48,962 nt of DNA, from positions 1-48,962 of the forward strand of contig NZNM01000116.1 of NCBI GenBank assembly GCA_002694885.1, written 5' to 3'. Within the stretch, counting starts at the first letter, position 1. Each line of letters starts with the position of its first letter. Origin of the DNA: Opitutaceae bacterium. GTDB lineage: Bacteria > Verrucomicrobiota > Verrucomicrobiia > Opitutales > Opitutaceae. Positions 35,668 through 44,091 of the stretch are shown in pieces. The notes beneath the pieces were generated by a model. The model saw only the letters and a list, made by a program, of their open reading frames with translations. It ran no database searches and was not told the origin of the DNA. The translations under genes were made by a program, and so were the position numbers.

Positions 35668-36951
35668 ATGCCTATCGATCCCTTACTAAAGCAAATTAAT
35701 CCTCCCCCACGCCTTATGATGGGGCCTGGCCCGGTTAATGCCGATCCCCGTGTCCAGCGAGCCATGGCTGCCGATCTGCTCGGTCAATACGATCCGGCAA
35801 TGACGAACTACATGAATGAGGTGATGGCCCTATACCGCGAGATTTTCCAAGCCAACTACCACTGGACTTTTCTCATCGACGGCACGAGTCGAGGAGCTAT
35901 CGAAAGCGCCCTCGTTTCCATTATCGAGCCAGGCGACAAAACCCTCGTCCCTGTATTTGGAAGATTTGGACACCTACTCACCGAGATTGCGTCTCGCTGC
36001 GGAGCTGAAGTGATTCCCTTGTACAAGGAATGGGGAGAGGTCTACTCTGCCGAGGAAATCGGAGCCGCCCTCGATAAGTATAAACCGAAGGTGCTAGCTG
36101 TATGCCAAGGGGACACCTCCACCACTATGCTTCAACCGCTTGAGGAAATCGGTAAGCTCTGCGCTGAACGCGGTGTTCTAAGCTATGTCGATGCCACCGC
36201 TTCTATAGCCGGGAACGTTCTTAATATTGAAGATTGGGAGATAGATATTTGCACTGCCGGGCTTCAAAAGTGCTTGGGAGGCCCATCCGGCTCTGGACCC
36301 ATAACGATATCGGACCGGGCAGCCGAAGTCATAAAGAGGCGTTGGCACGTGGAAAAAGGCATTGAGCCCGTTGGGTTTGTTCCTGGAGAGGGCAGTCGAA
36401 TTCAGTCCAATTATTTGGATCTAGCTATGATCATGGCCTACTGGTCTCCAGAACGGCTCAACCACCATACAGAAGCGACCAGCATGCTTTATTGCGCTCG
36501 CGAGTGCGCCCGTTGCATTTTGGAGGAGGGGCTTCATAAAGCAATAGCCAGACATGAAATCGGCAGCCGAGCTATGGTCGCAGGCGTAAAGGCCATGGGC
36601 TTAGAGCTATTTGGCGATCAGGAAAATAAAATGAGCAATGTAACGGGAGTCTACATACCGAAAGAAGTCGATGGAGAAGCCGTTCGACGCGATATGCTCC
36701 TGCACTTCGGGGTTGAGATCGGTACGTCGTTCGGTCCTCTGCATGGCAAAATTTGGCGCCTAGGAGCGATGGGATACAATGCCCGCAAGGACGCCATACT
36801 TCGAGTCCTCAGCGCTCTCGATTCCTGTCTCCGATTGCATGGTCGCTCCTCGACTGGGGACGACCCCGCCATCGCCGCTTTGGAGGTGTTCAAAGAGACC
36901 GAGAAAAATGTTCCCGACATCGAGATCTCGCCCGTAAGCGATTCCAAATAA
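35668..36951 (+). CDS. pucG: (S)-ureidoglycine-glyoxylate aminotransferase (PucG-like)
   Basis: The 427-aa PLP enzyme of the alanine-glyoxylate aminotransferase group has MMGPGPVNADPRVQ, LIDGTSRGAIESALVS, VCQGDTSTTM, YVDATASIAG and the Schiff-base Lys201 in GLQKCLGGPSGSGP. The LGGPSG after the lysine, rather than NAPPG, fits PucG of Bacillus more than serine-glyoxylate enzymes. It moves the amino group of ureidoglycine to glyoxylate, giving glycine and oxalurate. It lies between puuD and the 8-oxoguanine deaminase (9- and 3-bp gaps). Nothing that uses oxalurate is in the window. Confidence 0.82.
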   Translation: MPIDPLLKQINPPPRLMMGPGPVNADPRVQRAMAADLLGQYDPAMTNYMNEVMALYREIFQANYHWTFLIDGTSRGAIESALVSIIEPGDKTLVPVFGRFGHLLTEIASRCGAEVIPLYKEWGEVYSAEEIGAALDKYKPKVLAVCQGDTSTTMLQPLEEIGKLCAERGVLSYVDATASIAGNVLNIEDWEIDICTAGLQKCLGGPSGSGPITISDRAAEVIKRRWHVEKGIEPVGFVPGEGSRIQSNYLDLAMIMAYWSPERLNHHTEATSMLYCARECARCILEEGLHKAIARHEIGSRAMVAGVKAMGLELFGDQENKMSNVTGVYIPKEVDGEAVRRDMLLHFGVEIGTSFGPLHGKIWRLGAMGYNARKDAILRVLSALDSCLRLHGRSSTGDDPAIAALEVFKETEKNVPDIEISPVSDSK

Positions 36952-36954
36952 GCC

Positions 36955-38313
36955 ATGAGCGATTCCCTTCTCATCGAAGATATCAGTTATCTCGTTCTAG
37001 CCGATTCGGATCAAACCGTTTTGGAAAACGCATGGGTTTGGATCGAAAACGGTTTCATAAAAGACCTCGGATCGGGAGAAGTCCCCGAAGATGCTGGCGA
37101 CGCGCCGAAACTCTCCGGTCAGGGGAAAATCGCTACGCCTGGACTAGTCAATACGCACCATCACTTTTATCAAAACATGGCCCGAGCTTATACGCCGGGA
37201 AACAACCTGCCCCTGCTGCCCTGGCTGGAGCGGATGAATAAGCTCTGGAAACGCTTCCGCGAGGATGATCTTCAAGTCTGCACCCAGCTGGGGATCGCGG
37301 AGCTTATGATGAGCGGAGCAACGACAATCGCCGACCATCACTATGTTTTCACCGAGGGATCCACAGACATGACCCTCCATCAATTCAAAGCCGCCTCGAA
37401 AATGGGAGTCCGTCTTCACGCCAGCCGCGGCTCCATGAACCAGAAATCCGATCTTATCTCAGATTGGGCGTTGCAGGATGAGGATACCATCCTAGCTGAC
37501 ACGGAATCGTTGATACAAACTCAACATGACAATTCTCCCGGGAGCTATCGGCAAGTTATCGTCGCCCCCTGCGCCGCCACCTCATGCACCAAGTCGCTCC
37601 TTGAAGCGAGCGCCGCTTTGGCCAAGAAATTCAGAGTCGGCTTGCACACGCATTGCGGCGAAACGGTGGCGGAAAACGATTTCTCTATCGAGCATTTCAA
37701 GGCCCGTCCTCTAGCCTACCTATTGGATTGCGGCTGGGACTACGACAAAGCCTGGCTAGCCCACGGCATTCACTTTAATGACGAGGAATTGTCTCTGCTT
37801 TCCCACTACGGCATTGGAGTAGCGCATTGCCCCAATGCCAACATGCGGCTCGGTTCAGGGATCTGCCGAGTACCCGAACTTATTGAAAGCGACGTTAAAG
37901 TCGGTATCGGAGTAGACGGCAGCGCTTCCAATGATTCGGGCCACATTCTCGGCGAACTCCGCCAAGCCCTGTACCTGGCGCGAGTAAAATATGGAGCCGA
38001 GTCGATGAGCGCCTTGGATGCCATAGAACTCGGCGCCTGGAGAGCCGCTCGAATGATGGGGCGCGATGATATTGGAGAATTAGCTGTCGGCAAATGCGGC
38101 GATCTAGCTCTCTTTCCAATTAACGATCTCTATGCCAACGCTGCGGAAAACCCTGTTGATGCCCTCTTGATCTGTCACCCGCGCCAAGTTTCGGACCTAG
38201 TAGTTGGCGGCTCGATACGTATCAAAGATGGAGCCTTTACCCACTTGGATATAGTAGAACTGATGAGTGAACACAGGCAGCGAGCCGAACGCGTCCGCTC
38301 CTCGGCTTTCTAG
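36955..38313 (+). CDS. 8-oxoguanine deaminase-like amidohydrolase
   Basis: The 452-aa amidohydrolase of the COG0402 group has GLVNTHHHFYQNMARAY (metal His68 and His70), LHASRGSMN, GLHTHCGET, LAHGIHFNDEE, VAHCPNANMRLGSG and VGIGVDGSASNDSGH. This pattern matches the family that holds Pseudomonas 8-oxoguanine deaminase (PA0142), often labelled hydroxydechloroatrazine ethylaminohydrolase. The expected reaction is 8-oxoguanine to urate plus ammonia, feeding the urate branch directly. A location 3 bp after pucG and inside a urate-degrading operon strongly favours this over triazine use. Confidence 0.82.
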   Translation: MSDSLLIEDISYLVLADSDQTVLENAWVWIENGFIKDLGSGEVPEDAGDAPKLSGQGKIATPGLVNTHHHFYQNMARAYTPGNNLPLLPWLERMNKLWKRFREDDLQVCTQLGIAELMMSGATTIADHHYVFTEGSTDMTLHQFKAASKMGVRLHASRGSMNQKSDLISDWALQDEDTILADTESLIQTQHDNSPGSYRQVIVAPCAATSCTKSLLEASAALAKKFRVGLHTHCGETVAENDFSIEHFKARPLAYLLDCGWDYDKAWLAHGIHFNDEELSLLSHYGIGVAHCPNANMRLGSGICRVPELIESDVKVGIGVDGSASNDSGHILGELRQALYLARVKYGAESMSALDAIELGAWRAARMMGRDDIGELAVGKCGDLALFPINDLYANAAENPVDALLICHPRQVSDLVVGGSIRIKDGAFTHLDIVELMSEHRQRAERVRSSAF

Positions 38314-38315
38314 TT

Positions 38316-38678
38316 ATGAATGTAATCAAAATCGAAGAGTGCCCAGACTATGTGGCTCCGGACAACGCGGTAGCAAAAGAATTCCTCTCCCCCCGGAACA
38401 GCGCTCTCGAACGTCTTAGCATCGCCGAGATAACGATTCCTCCGCATACTTCCGTAGAGAAACATTACCACTTGCAGAGCGAGGAAGTGTATCAGATTAT
38501 CGACGGCGAGGGATCTATGCTACTCGGCAAAGAAACACGCAAAGTCGGGCCTGGCGAAGTGGTTCCCATTCCTCCAGGAGCTTGGCATTCTATCGATAAC
38601 CAGAGTGATCAAGATCTCGTTATGATCGTGACCTGCTCTCCCCCATGGACGCCTGAAGACCAGGTTTTCGAATCATAA
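38316..38678 (+). CDS. Single-domain cupin protein of unknown role
   Basis: The 120-aa protein is a one-domain cupin. Motif 1 is HYHLQSEEVYQIIDGEG with His50, His52 and Glu56 or 57, and motif 2 is PIPPGAWHSIDN with His91, a full 3-His-1-Glu metal site. Ureidoglycine aminohydrolase of other purine pathways is also a cupin but has two domains and about 260 residues. The gene starts 2 bp after the deaminase gene and ends 9 bp before the EamA gene. An enzymatic step on a ureide is plausible but unproven; mannose-6-phosphate isomerase-like or sensor cupins are alternatives. Confidence 0.8.
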   Translation: MNVIKIEECPDYVAPDNAVAKEFLSPRNSALERLSIAEITIPPHTSVEKHYHLQSEEVYQIIDGEGSMLLGKETRKVGPGEVVPIPPGAWHSIDNQSDQDLVMIVTCSPPWTPEDQVFES

Positions 38679-38687
38679 GTATTCCCG

Positions 38688-39620
38688 TTGAAAACCGAGT
38701 TCTCTACGAGCCGTTCATTCGGCATTATCCTCGTTCTCATCTCCGGCGCTTGCTGGGGATTCCACGGCGTTATAATAAAGAAGGCCTACGCAGTTGGCGC
38801 TTCTTTCCAGCAAGTGTTTTTCGCCGAAACCCTCTTCGCATCCATTTTCTTCCTGTTTTTCATCCGCTCATTCGGGGGAAAGCAACGACCTCGAACTCCG
38901 AACCAATGGCGAGATCTCGCTATATGCGGGATCGCTAGCATGGCGCTCGGCACATTCCTATTTTTAGCTTTCAGCCTGGGTCCAATAGCTATCGGGGCGA
39001 CCCTACTTTTTCTCTACATGCCACAAGTTTACGGATACGCCGTTTTCACAGGGATACAGAGCTTTAGCTATTTGAAAACCTTCTCCATTTGCTTGCTTCT
39101 CGTCGGAGCTGGAGCCACGACGAACATACTGGGAGCTTTGAAGGGAGATGGCTTTACCGGGGCTATTCTCGCTGCCTTGGCGGCTTCAACCTCATACGCG
39201 ATTATCTTTCTGCTCACTCCCCGCCTCAGCTCCTTTACCAACGCCACATTTCGTTCCTTCTCCATATCATTCATCTGCTTCCTAGGAAGCGGGGCTATGC
39301 TCCTCGCGTTTCCGTTCATGAGAAACCACGAGCCTATTGAATGGCTGCCTTTCTTGGCCCTAGCTCTTGTTCTCGGACTTCTGGGCCAAACGATTCCAGT
39401 GATAACGCTAATGAAGGGCATCCCAATCGTGGGTAGCAGCATCGCCGGAGCCCTCGCCTCCATCGAGCTGCCAGTCGCTGTGATCTCGTCGGCGATTTTC
39501 CTAGGGGAAACCGTTACCATCACTCAGTCCCTCGGTGTGGCTCTCGTATTCATCGGAATCTTACTGTTTAATCTTCCCACCCAAAACGCTGAGCTAAAAC
39601 CAAAGGCCGCAACGCCATGA
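38688..39620 (+). CDS. EamA/DMT-family transporter
   Basis: The 310-aa protein has ten predicted spans in two EamA repeats, with ISGACWGFHGVIIKKAYA at the start and LALVLGLLGQTIPVITLMKG and AGALASIELPVAVISSAIFLGE in the second repeat. The start is a TTG at 38688, giving MKTEF. It overlaps uraD by 4 bp, so it is probably made with the urate enzymes. It may export or import a purine-derived compound, for example a ureide or excess nucleobase. The substrate cannot be read from the sequence. Confidence 0.85.
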   Translation: MKTEFSTSRSFGIILVLISGACWGFHGVIIKKAYAVGASFQQVFFAETLFASIFFLFFIRSFGGKQRPRTPNQWRDLAICGIASMALGTFLFLAFSLGPIAIGATLLFLYMPQVYGYAVFTGIQSFSYLKTFSICLLLVGAGATTNILGALKGDGFTGAILAALAASTSYAIIFLLTPRLSSFTNATFRSFSISFICFLGSGAMLLAFPFMRNHEPIEWLPFLALALVLGLLGQTIPVITLMKGIPIVGSSIAGALASIELPVAVISSAIFLGETVTITQSLGVALVFIGILLFNLPTQNAELKPKAATP

Positions 39621-40135
39621 ATTCCGAAGAGATCCCCATAGATAAGCTTAACCGGATGCAAGACGACGAGTGGATAACACTCTTGGGAAAACTCTACGAG
39701 CACTCGCCATGGGTAGTGGAAGAAGCCGTCAAAGGCCGTCCTTTCTCAGATAAGAAAGCCCTGCAAGCGCGCTTCGAGAGCGTAATATTCGGAGCAGAAG
39801 AGGAGATGCAAAGCCAGCTCATCACTGCCCACCCCGATTTAGCCGCAAAAATGGACGAGCTTGCTAAGCTCACCGACTTCTCCCAATCCGAACAGACAAG
39901 GGCTGGATTCTCATCCCTTCCCCGAGACACCTTCAATACTCTCCGGGAAACTCTCGCCAATTATCGGCAGAGGTTCGGGCACCCTTTCATACTTTGCGTT
40001 TCCGACCACAGCGCCTCGGAAACGCTACCCATCCTTCAACAACGCCTGCAAGCATCGCCGAGATCGGAGCGCTTGGCTTGCTTAGCCCAGATCGCCCGAA
40101 TCGGCTGGCACCGACTAGACGCAATCGTATCCTAA
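39617..40135 (+). CDS. uraD: OHCU decarboxylase
   Basis: The 172-aa protein has the UraD blocks YEHSPWVVE, ITAHPDLAAK (catalytic His region), SEQTRAGFSSL and RFGHPFILCV. It decarboxylates 2-oxo-4-hydroxy-4-carboxy-5-ureidoimidazoline to (S)-allantoin. Length is normal. It overlaps the EamA gene by 4 bp and is followed by uraH after 13 bp, so the two enzymes after urate oxidation are made side by side. Confidence 0.94.
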   Translation: MNSEEIPIDKLNRMQDDEWITLLGKLYEHSPWVVEEAVKGRPFSDKKALQARFESVIFGAEEEMQSQLITAHPDLAAKMDELAKLTDFSQSEQTRAGFSSLPRDTFNTLRETLANYRQRFGHPFILCVSDHSASETLPILQQRLQASPRSERLACLAQIARIGWHRLDAIVS

Positions 40136-40148
40136 ATCCATCTGCAAA

Positions 40149-40502
40149 ATGAGCGGAAAACTGAGCACACACATTCTAGACAATTACCACGGTTGCCCCG
40201 CGCCGAACGTCGACATAGAACTCCATCAACTCGACGGAGAGTCATACCGACTGATCGGTAAATTCCGAACGAATCAAGAAGGGCGAACCGATTCTCCAAT
40301 GCTAAACGATGAATCTCTGCAAACGAGTCCCTACCGTCTCGTATTCAAGATTGGCGCTTATTTCAAGGAAACGGGCGTTTCTCTTCCTGAACCCGCTTTC
40401 CTAGAGAACATATCTATCGACGTAAACCTGAGAGCGGGGGAAAGCTATCACGTTCCTCTTCTCTGCACGCCCTGGAGTTATTCAACCTACCGAGGGAGTT
40501 AA
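40149..40502 (+). CDS. uraH: 5-hydroxyisourate hydrolase (transthyretin-like)
   Basis: The 117-aa protein begins with LSTHILDNYHG (His of the active site), has RLIGKFRTNQEGR in the middle, YHVPLLCTPWSYSTYRGS at the end, and the C-terminal YRGS tetrapeptide that marks HIU hydrolases rather than transthyretin. It opens 5-hydroxyisourate to OHCU. No signal peptide is seen, so it is cytoplasmic. Its stop codon overlaps the start of allC (TAATG). Confidence 0.95.
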   Translation: MSGKLSTHILDNYHGCPAPNVDIELHQLDGESYRLIGKFRTNQEGRTDSPMLNDESLQTSPYRLVFKIGAYFKETGVSLPEPAFLENISIDVNLRAGESYHVPLLCTPWSYSTYRGS

Positions 40503-41761
40503 TGATAAGAGAATCGCACATCGAAAACATTCACCGCCGCCTTATCGAGCGTATCGAAATATTGGGGGCGATCAGCTCGAGCGCCGAAAGTCTCACCCGA
40601 GTTTTCCTATCCAAGGAAATGGACATCGCCTCTCGGCTAATTCAGTCGTGGATGAACACGGCCGGTCTCGTATCCAACATCGATCCCTTCCAGAACGTTA
40701 TTGGCTCTTGGCCTTCGAACACCGCAAAAGCGCCCTCTATTCATATCGGATCTCACTACGATACCGTAGTAGAAGCAGGCAAGTACGATGGCGTTCTAGG
40801 AGTTCTTCTCTCAATCGGAGCAATCGAGCTCCTGCAGGCGGAAGGGTATGCTCCCAAACACCACATAAACGCTCTCGCGTTTTGCGATGAGGAAGGCGTC
40901 CGCTTTCAAACGACTTTTCTCGGCAGTTCGCTGCTTTGCGGCGCTTTCGATGATTCCGCCTTGGACAAAGTCGACTCCGAAGGGATGAGTATGCGAGAGG
41001 CTTTTCTAGCCCGTGGCTTCAATCCCGATAACATCGCCCACATAGCTCCAATAATCGGAGGGGACGACGTTTTCCTAGAAGCCCATATCGAACAAGGTCC
41101 CGTGCTCGAAGCTAGCGGCCATCCTTTAGGAGTCGTTACCGCCGTAGCGGCCCAAACGCGTATCGGCGTGGCGGCTACAGGGAAGGCAGGCCATGCGGGA
41201 ACGACACCCCACGACCTTCGGACCGATGCTCTCGCCTGCGCTGCGGAGATGATTCTCGCGGTAGAGCATTTCGCCCTCGCCCGTCCAGAGGTTAAAGCAA
41301 CCGTTGGAAAACTAGAGATCTCGCCTAACGCAAGTAACGCGATTCCTGGCAGAGCCGACTTTTCCATCGACTTTCGAGCCCCCGACCTAGGACGGCTGAG
41401 AGAGCTCAAAATAGATCTTCTCAGAGAAATCGAATCCATTGCGGAGCGACGCTCGATCAAAATCGACATCCAGAACATTCAGGAAACTTCCCACGCCAAT
41501 TGCGACCCAGTGGTAACGAAGCTTATTTCTGGAGCGGTCGCCGCCAACACGGGACAGGTAACCGAGCTCTTCAGCGGAGCTGGCCATGATGCCATGAAAA
41601 TAGCTGAGACCTGCCGTATCGGCATGCTATTCGTGCGCTGCCAGGACGGATTGAGCCATCACCCAGATGAATTCGCGGAATCCTCGGATATACTGGAAGC
41701 CCTTCGCTCAATGGCGGATATCATAAAACGCGTCGATCAAAACGCTTTTGCCCACATGTAA
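40502..41761 (+). CDS. allC: Allantoate amidohydrolase (M20 family)
   Basis: The 419-aa M20 amidohydrolase has GSHYDTVVEAGKYDGVLG (metal ligands His85 and Asp96, with Asp87), FCDEEGVRF with the catalytic Glu pair (130-131), EAHIEQGPVLE and GKAGHAGTTPHDLR from the dimerisation domain, and GAGHDAM near the end. It releases ammonia and CO2 from allantoate to give (S)-ureidoglycine. N-carbamoyl-amino acid hydrolases share these motifs, but the position between uraH and allB makes allantoate the expected substrate. It overlaps uraH by one base. Confidence 0.9.
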   Translation: MIRESHIENIHRRLIERIEILGAISSSAESLTRVFLSKEMDIASRLIQSWMNTAGLVSNIDPFQNVIGSWPSNTAKAPSIHIGSHYDTVVEAGKYDGVLGVLLSIGAIELLQAEGYAPKHHINALAFCDEEGVRFQTTFLGSSLLCGAFDDSALDKVDSEGMSMREAFLARGFNPDNIAHIAPIIGGDDVFLEAHIEQGPVLEASGHPLGVVTAVAAQTRIGVAATGKAGHAGTTPHDLRTDALACAAEMILAVEHFALARPEVKATVGKLEISPNASNAIPGRADFSIDFRAPDLGRLRELKIDLLREIESIAERRSIKIDIQNIQETSHANCDPVVTKLISGAVAANTGQVTELFSGAGHDAMKIAETCRIGMLFVRCQDGLSHHPDEFAESSDILEALRSMADIIKRVDQNAFAHM

Positions 41762-41764
41762 AAG

Positions 41765-43114
41765 ATGCACGACCGCATTATTCGCAACGTTCGCCTGCTC
41801 GAGGCACAAGGCTGGCAAGAAGCTGACTTGGCAATCGACCAAGGCCGTTTTTCAGCGATTGGCAAAGTGTCCGAGGCGGGGAAAGAGGTCTTCGATGGAG
41901 AAGGTTCTTTTTGCTTTCCCGGAGGCGTTGATCTCCATGTACATTTTAACGAGCCAGGGCGCGCCCATTGGGAGGGATTCTCAACCGGTTCTCTCGCAGC
42001 CGCTGCGGGCGGTTGCACCATGGTGGCAGAAATGCCTCTAAACAGCATACCCTCGACCACTTCGGTTGAAGCTCTAGATAAGAAACTCGCTTCAATAGGC
42101 TCAAAATCCAGCGTCGACTTCTCTCTCTGGGGCGGACTCGTGCCAGGAAATTTAGAGTCCATTCATCCCCTAGCGGACGCAGGAGTGATCGCTTTCAAAG
42201 CTTTCATGTCGCCTAGCGGGACTGATGATTTCATAAACTCGGACATCGCGACCTTGAGAGAGGGCATGAAGCGTATAGCCCCCACAGGGAAATTTCTCGC
42301 TCTCCACGCCGAGGACCCGGCAATCCTGAATCCATCGAACCAAAAACTTTCCCAACGCAAGAGCGCATTCGATTGGGAAGCCAGTCGACCCGTGGAAGCG
42401 GAAATTAGCGCTATCCAGATCGCTATCGAACTGGCTGGCGAAACAGGTTGTCCCATTCACATCGTCCACGTTAGCTCTGCCCAAGCGCTCGATCCGATAA
42501 TCGAAGCTAAAAACAACGGGGTTGATATAAGCTGCGAAACCTGCCCCCACTACTTGCTTCTTTCCATCGAGGATGCGGACAGGATAGGTCCGGACGCCAA
42601 GTGCGCTCCGCCACTCCGGTGCCGATACTCTATCGATATACTCTGGAAAAGTCTCGAGAATGGGGAGATCGATACCATCGGCTCCGATCACTCGCCCTGT
42701 CCTCCCGAAATGAAGACTGGCCTGAGTTTCTACGACGCTTGGGGCGGCATAAGCGGATTGCAACATGGCCTGCCGCTCCTTTGGAGCCAATGCTCGGAGA
42801 ACCCCGAACTCCTCTCGCATCTAGTCCAGCTGAGCTCCTCGAGACCGGCCAAGAGAGCAAAACTCGGAGCCAAAGGCTCCATAGAAATCGGGAAAGACGC
42901 CGACTTCGCTCTGGTCGATTCAAGTATGACGCCCAAAGAAATCAGAGCCGACAATCTGGCCTATAAGCACCGAGCCAGCGCTTATTGCGGCATGCAGACT
43001 TCATTCGATATCCGCCAAACCTGGCTAAGAGGCGATCTCATCTACGAAAATGGAAAGGCCATCTGTGAACCATCTGGAGCGTTTTGCCGGGCAGTTGACA
43101 ATTGGAGACGGTAA
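41765..43114 (+). CDS. allB: Allantoinase
   Basis: The 449-aa amidohydrolase has DLHVHFNEPGRAHWEGF (His58 and His60), the carboxylated Lys145 in VIAFKAFMSPSG, LALHAEDP, HIVHVSSAQAL, CETCPHYLLL and IGSDHSPCPPEM. The EPGRxxWEG motif is typical of allantoinase rather than dihydropyrimidinase or dihydroorotase. It hydrolyses (S)-allantoin to allantoate, the substrate of AllC encoded 3 bp upstream. A short hairpin (CGGGA-AAC-TCCCG, 43117-43129) follows, without a T-run. Confidence 0.93.
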   Translation: MHDRIIRNVRLLEAQGWQEADLAIDQGRFSAIGKVSEAGKEVFDGEGSFCFPGGVDLHVHFNEPGRAHWEGFSTGSLAAAAGGCTMVAEMPLNSIPSTTSVEALDKKLASIGSKSSVDFSLWGGLVPGNLESIHPLADAGVIAFKAFMSPSGTDDFINSDIATLREGMKRIAPTGKFLALHAEDPAILNPSNQKLSQRKSAFDWEASRPVEAEISAIQIAIELAGETGCPIHIVHVSSAQALDPIIEAKNNGVDISCETCPHYLLLSIEDADRIGPDAKCAPPLRCRYSIDILWKSLENGEIDTIGSDHSPCPPEMKTGLSFYDAWGGISGLQHGLPLLWSQCSENPELLSHLVQLSSSRPAKRAKLGAKGSIEIGKDADFALVDSSMTPKEIRADNLAYKHRASAYCGMQTSFDIRQTWLRGDLIYENGKAICEPSGAFCRAVDNWRR

Positions 43115-43172
43115 ATCGGGAAACTCCCGCTATTCCGTCACTCGATGGCAGGCTTTATGCTAAATGTGGCTT

Positions 43173-44084
43173 ATGAGTTCGAGTATCCCTCTTATCGATT
43201 TCAGTGGAATGTTGAGCGACTCCATCGCGGAACGCAAAGCTCTGGCAGAGGCGGTCGATCGAAGTGCTAAGGAAGTCGGATTCATGTATATAAACAACTG
43301 TGGAATCGCTCCGGAAACGGTGAAGGCAGTAATGGCGACGGCTCGACGCTTTTTCGGGATGGATTCCGAATCCAAAAATGAATTCCTATTCGACCAAGAG
43401 CTGAACTTCGGATACCACGGCATGGGTAAGGAGGCCCTAGATCCAAGTAAGCCGGCGGACCAAAAAGAGACGTTCACTATGCGGAATGTATCCAAACTAT
43501 ATAGTCAATCTGAGCTTTGGCCCAGCTTTCACTACAGACAGGTCGCGTGCGATTTTTTCGCAGACTGCCAGCGACTCGCCGATAGACTGATGAGCGCCTT
43601 CGCTCTGGCATTGGATCTTCCGGAGGGTTTCTTCGCCAACAAGCACACGGGAATCTTGCAAACGCTTCGATTTCTACACTACCCGCCAGCAAAGGTTGAG
43701 TCCTCTGGACAACTCGGCGCAGGAGCCCATAGCGACTATGGAACCCTAACGCTTCTATTTCAAGACCAGTCGGGCGGACTCGAGGTTCAGGACTCTGAGG
43801 GGAACTGGATTCCTGCTCCGCCAATAGAGAACGCCGTTGTCATCAACACAGGCGACCTTTTGGCTCGATGGACCAATGACGTCTATCGATCAACACCGCA
43901 TCGAGTGCAAGTCCGGCCAGCAGACGCGGCCAATGGCCGCCTGTCTATCGCCTTCTTCTCCGATCCGGATCCAGACGTTCTTGTAGAGACTCTTCCATCG
44001 TGCGTGTCCGAGCAAAATCCAAAGAAGTACGCGCCTATATCCGCGAGCGACCATATTCTGGAAAGAATAGCCGCCACGAACTGA
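43173..44084 (+). CDS. 2-oxoglutarate/Fe(II) oxygenase, isopenicillin N synthase-like
   Basis: From the ATG at 43173 the protein (about 303 aa; an ATG three codons earlier is also possible) begins SSSIPLIDFSG and has the full iron and cosubstrate site: His186 and Asp188 in AHSDYGTLTLL, His243 in STPHRV, and Arg256 with Ser258 in RLSIAFF. A NFGYHGMGKEAL segment lies in the N-terminal part. The family hydroxylates or oxidises diverse small molecules. A similar oxygenase (PA0147) sits near the 8-oxoguanine deaminase (PA0142) and an adenosine deaminase (PA0148) in Pseudomonas, which suggests a purine-derived substrate. It precedes the CDA-type deaminase by 7 bp. Confidence 0.88.
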   Translation: MSSSIPLIDFSGMLSDSIAERKALAEAVDRSAKEVGFMYINNCGIAPETVKAVMATARRFFGMDSESKNEFLFDQELNFGYHGMGKEALDPSKPADQKETFTMRNVSKLYSQSELWPSFHYRQVACDFFADCQRLADRLMSAFALALDLPEGFFANKHTGILQTLRFLHYPPAKVESSGQLGAGAHSDYGTLTLLFQDQSGGLEVQDSEGNWIPAPPIENAVVINTGDLLARWTNDVYRSTPHRVQVRPADAANGRLSIAFFSDPDPDVLVETLPSCVSEQNPKKYAPISASDHILERIAATN

Positions 44085-44091
44085 CCCTATC

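Noticed and set aside
40906-41478. A 190-codon minus-strand frame
   Set aside because: It is antisense to allC, which has all its motifs; low-complexity composition suggests chance.
42170-42820. A 216-codon minus-strand frame
   Set aside because: It is antisense to allB and has no recognisable motif.
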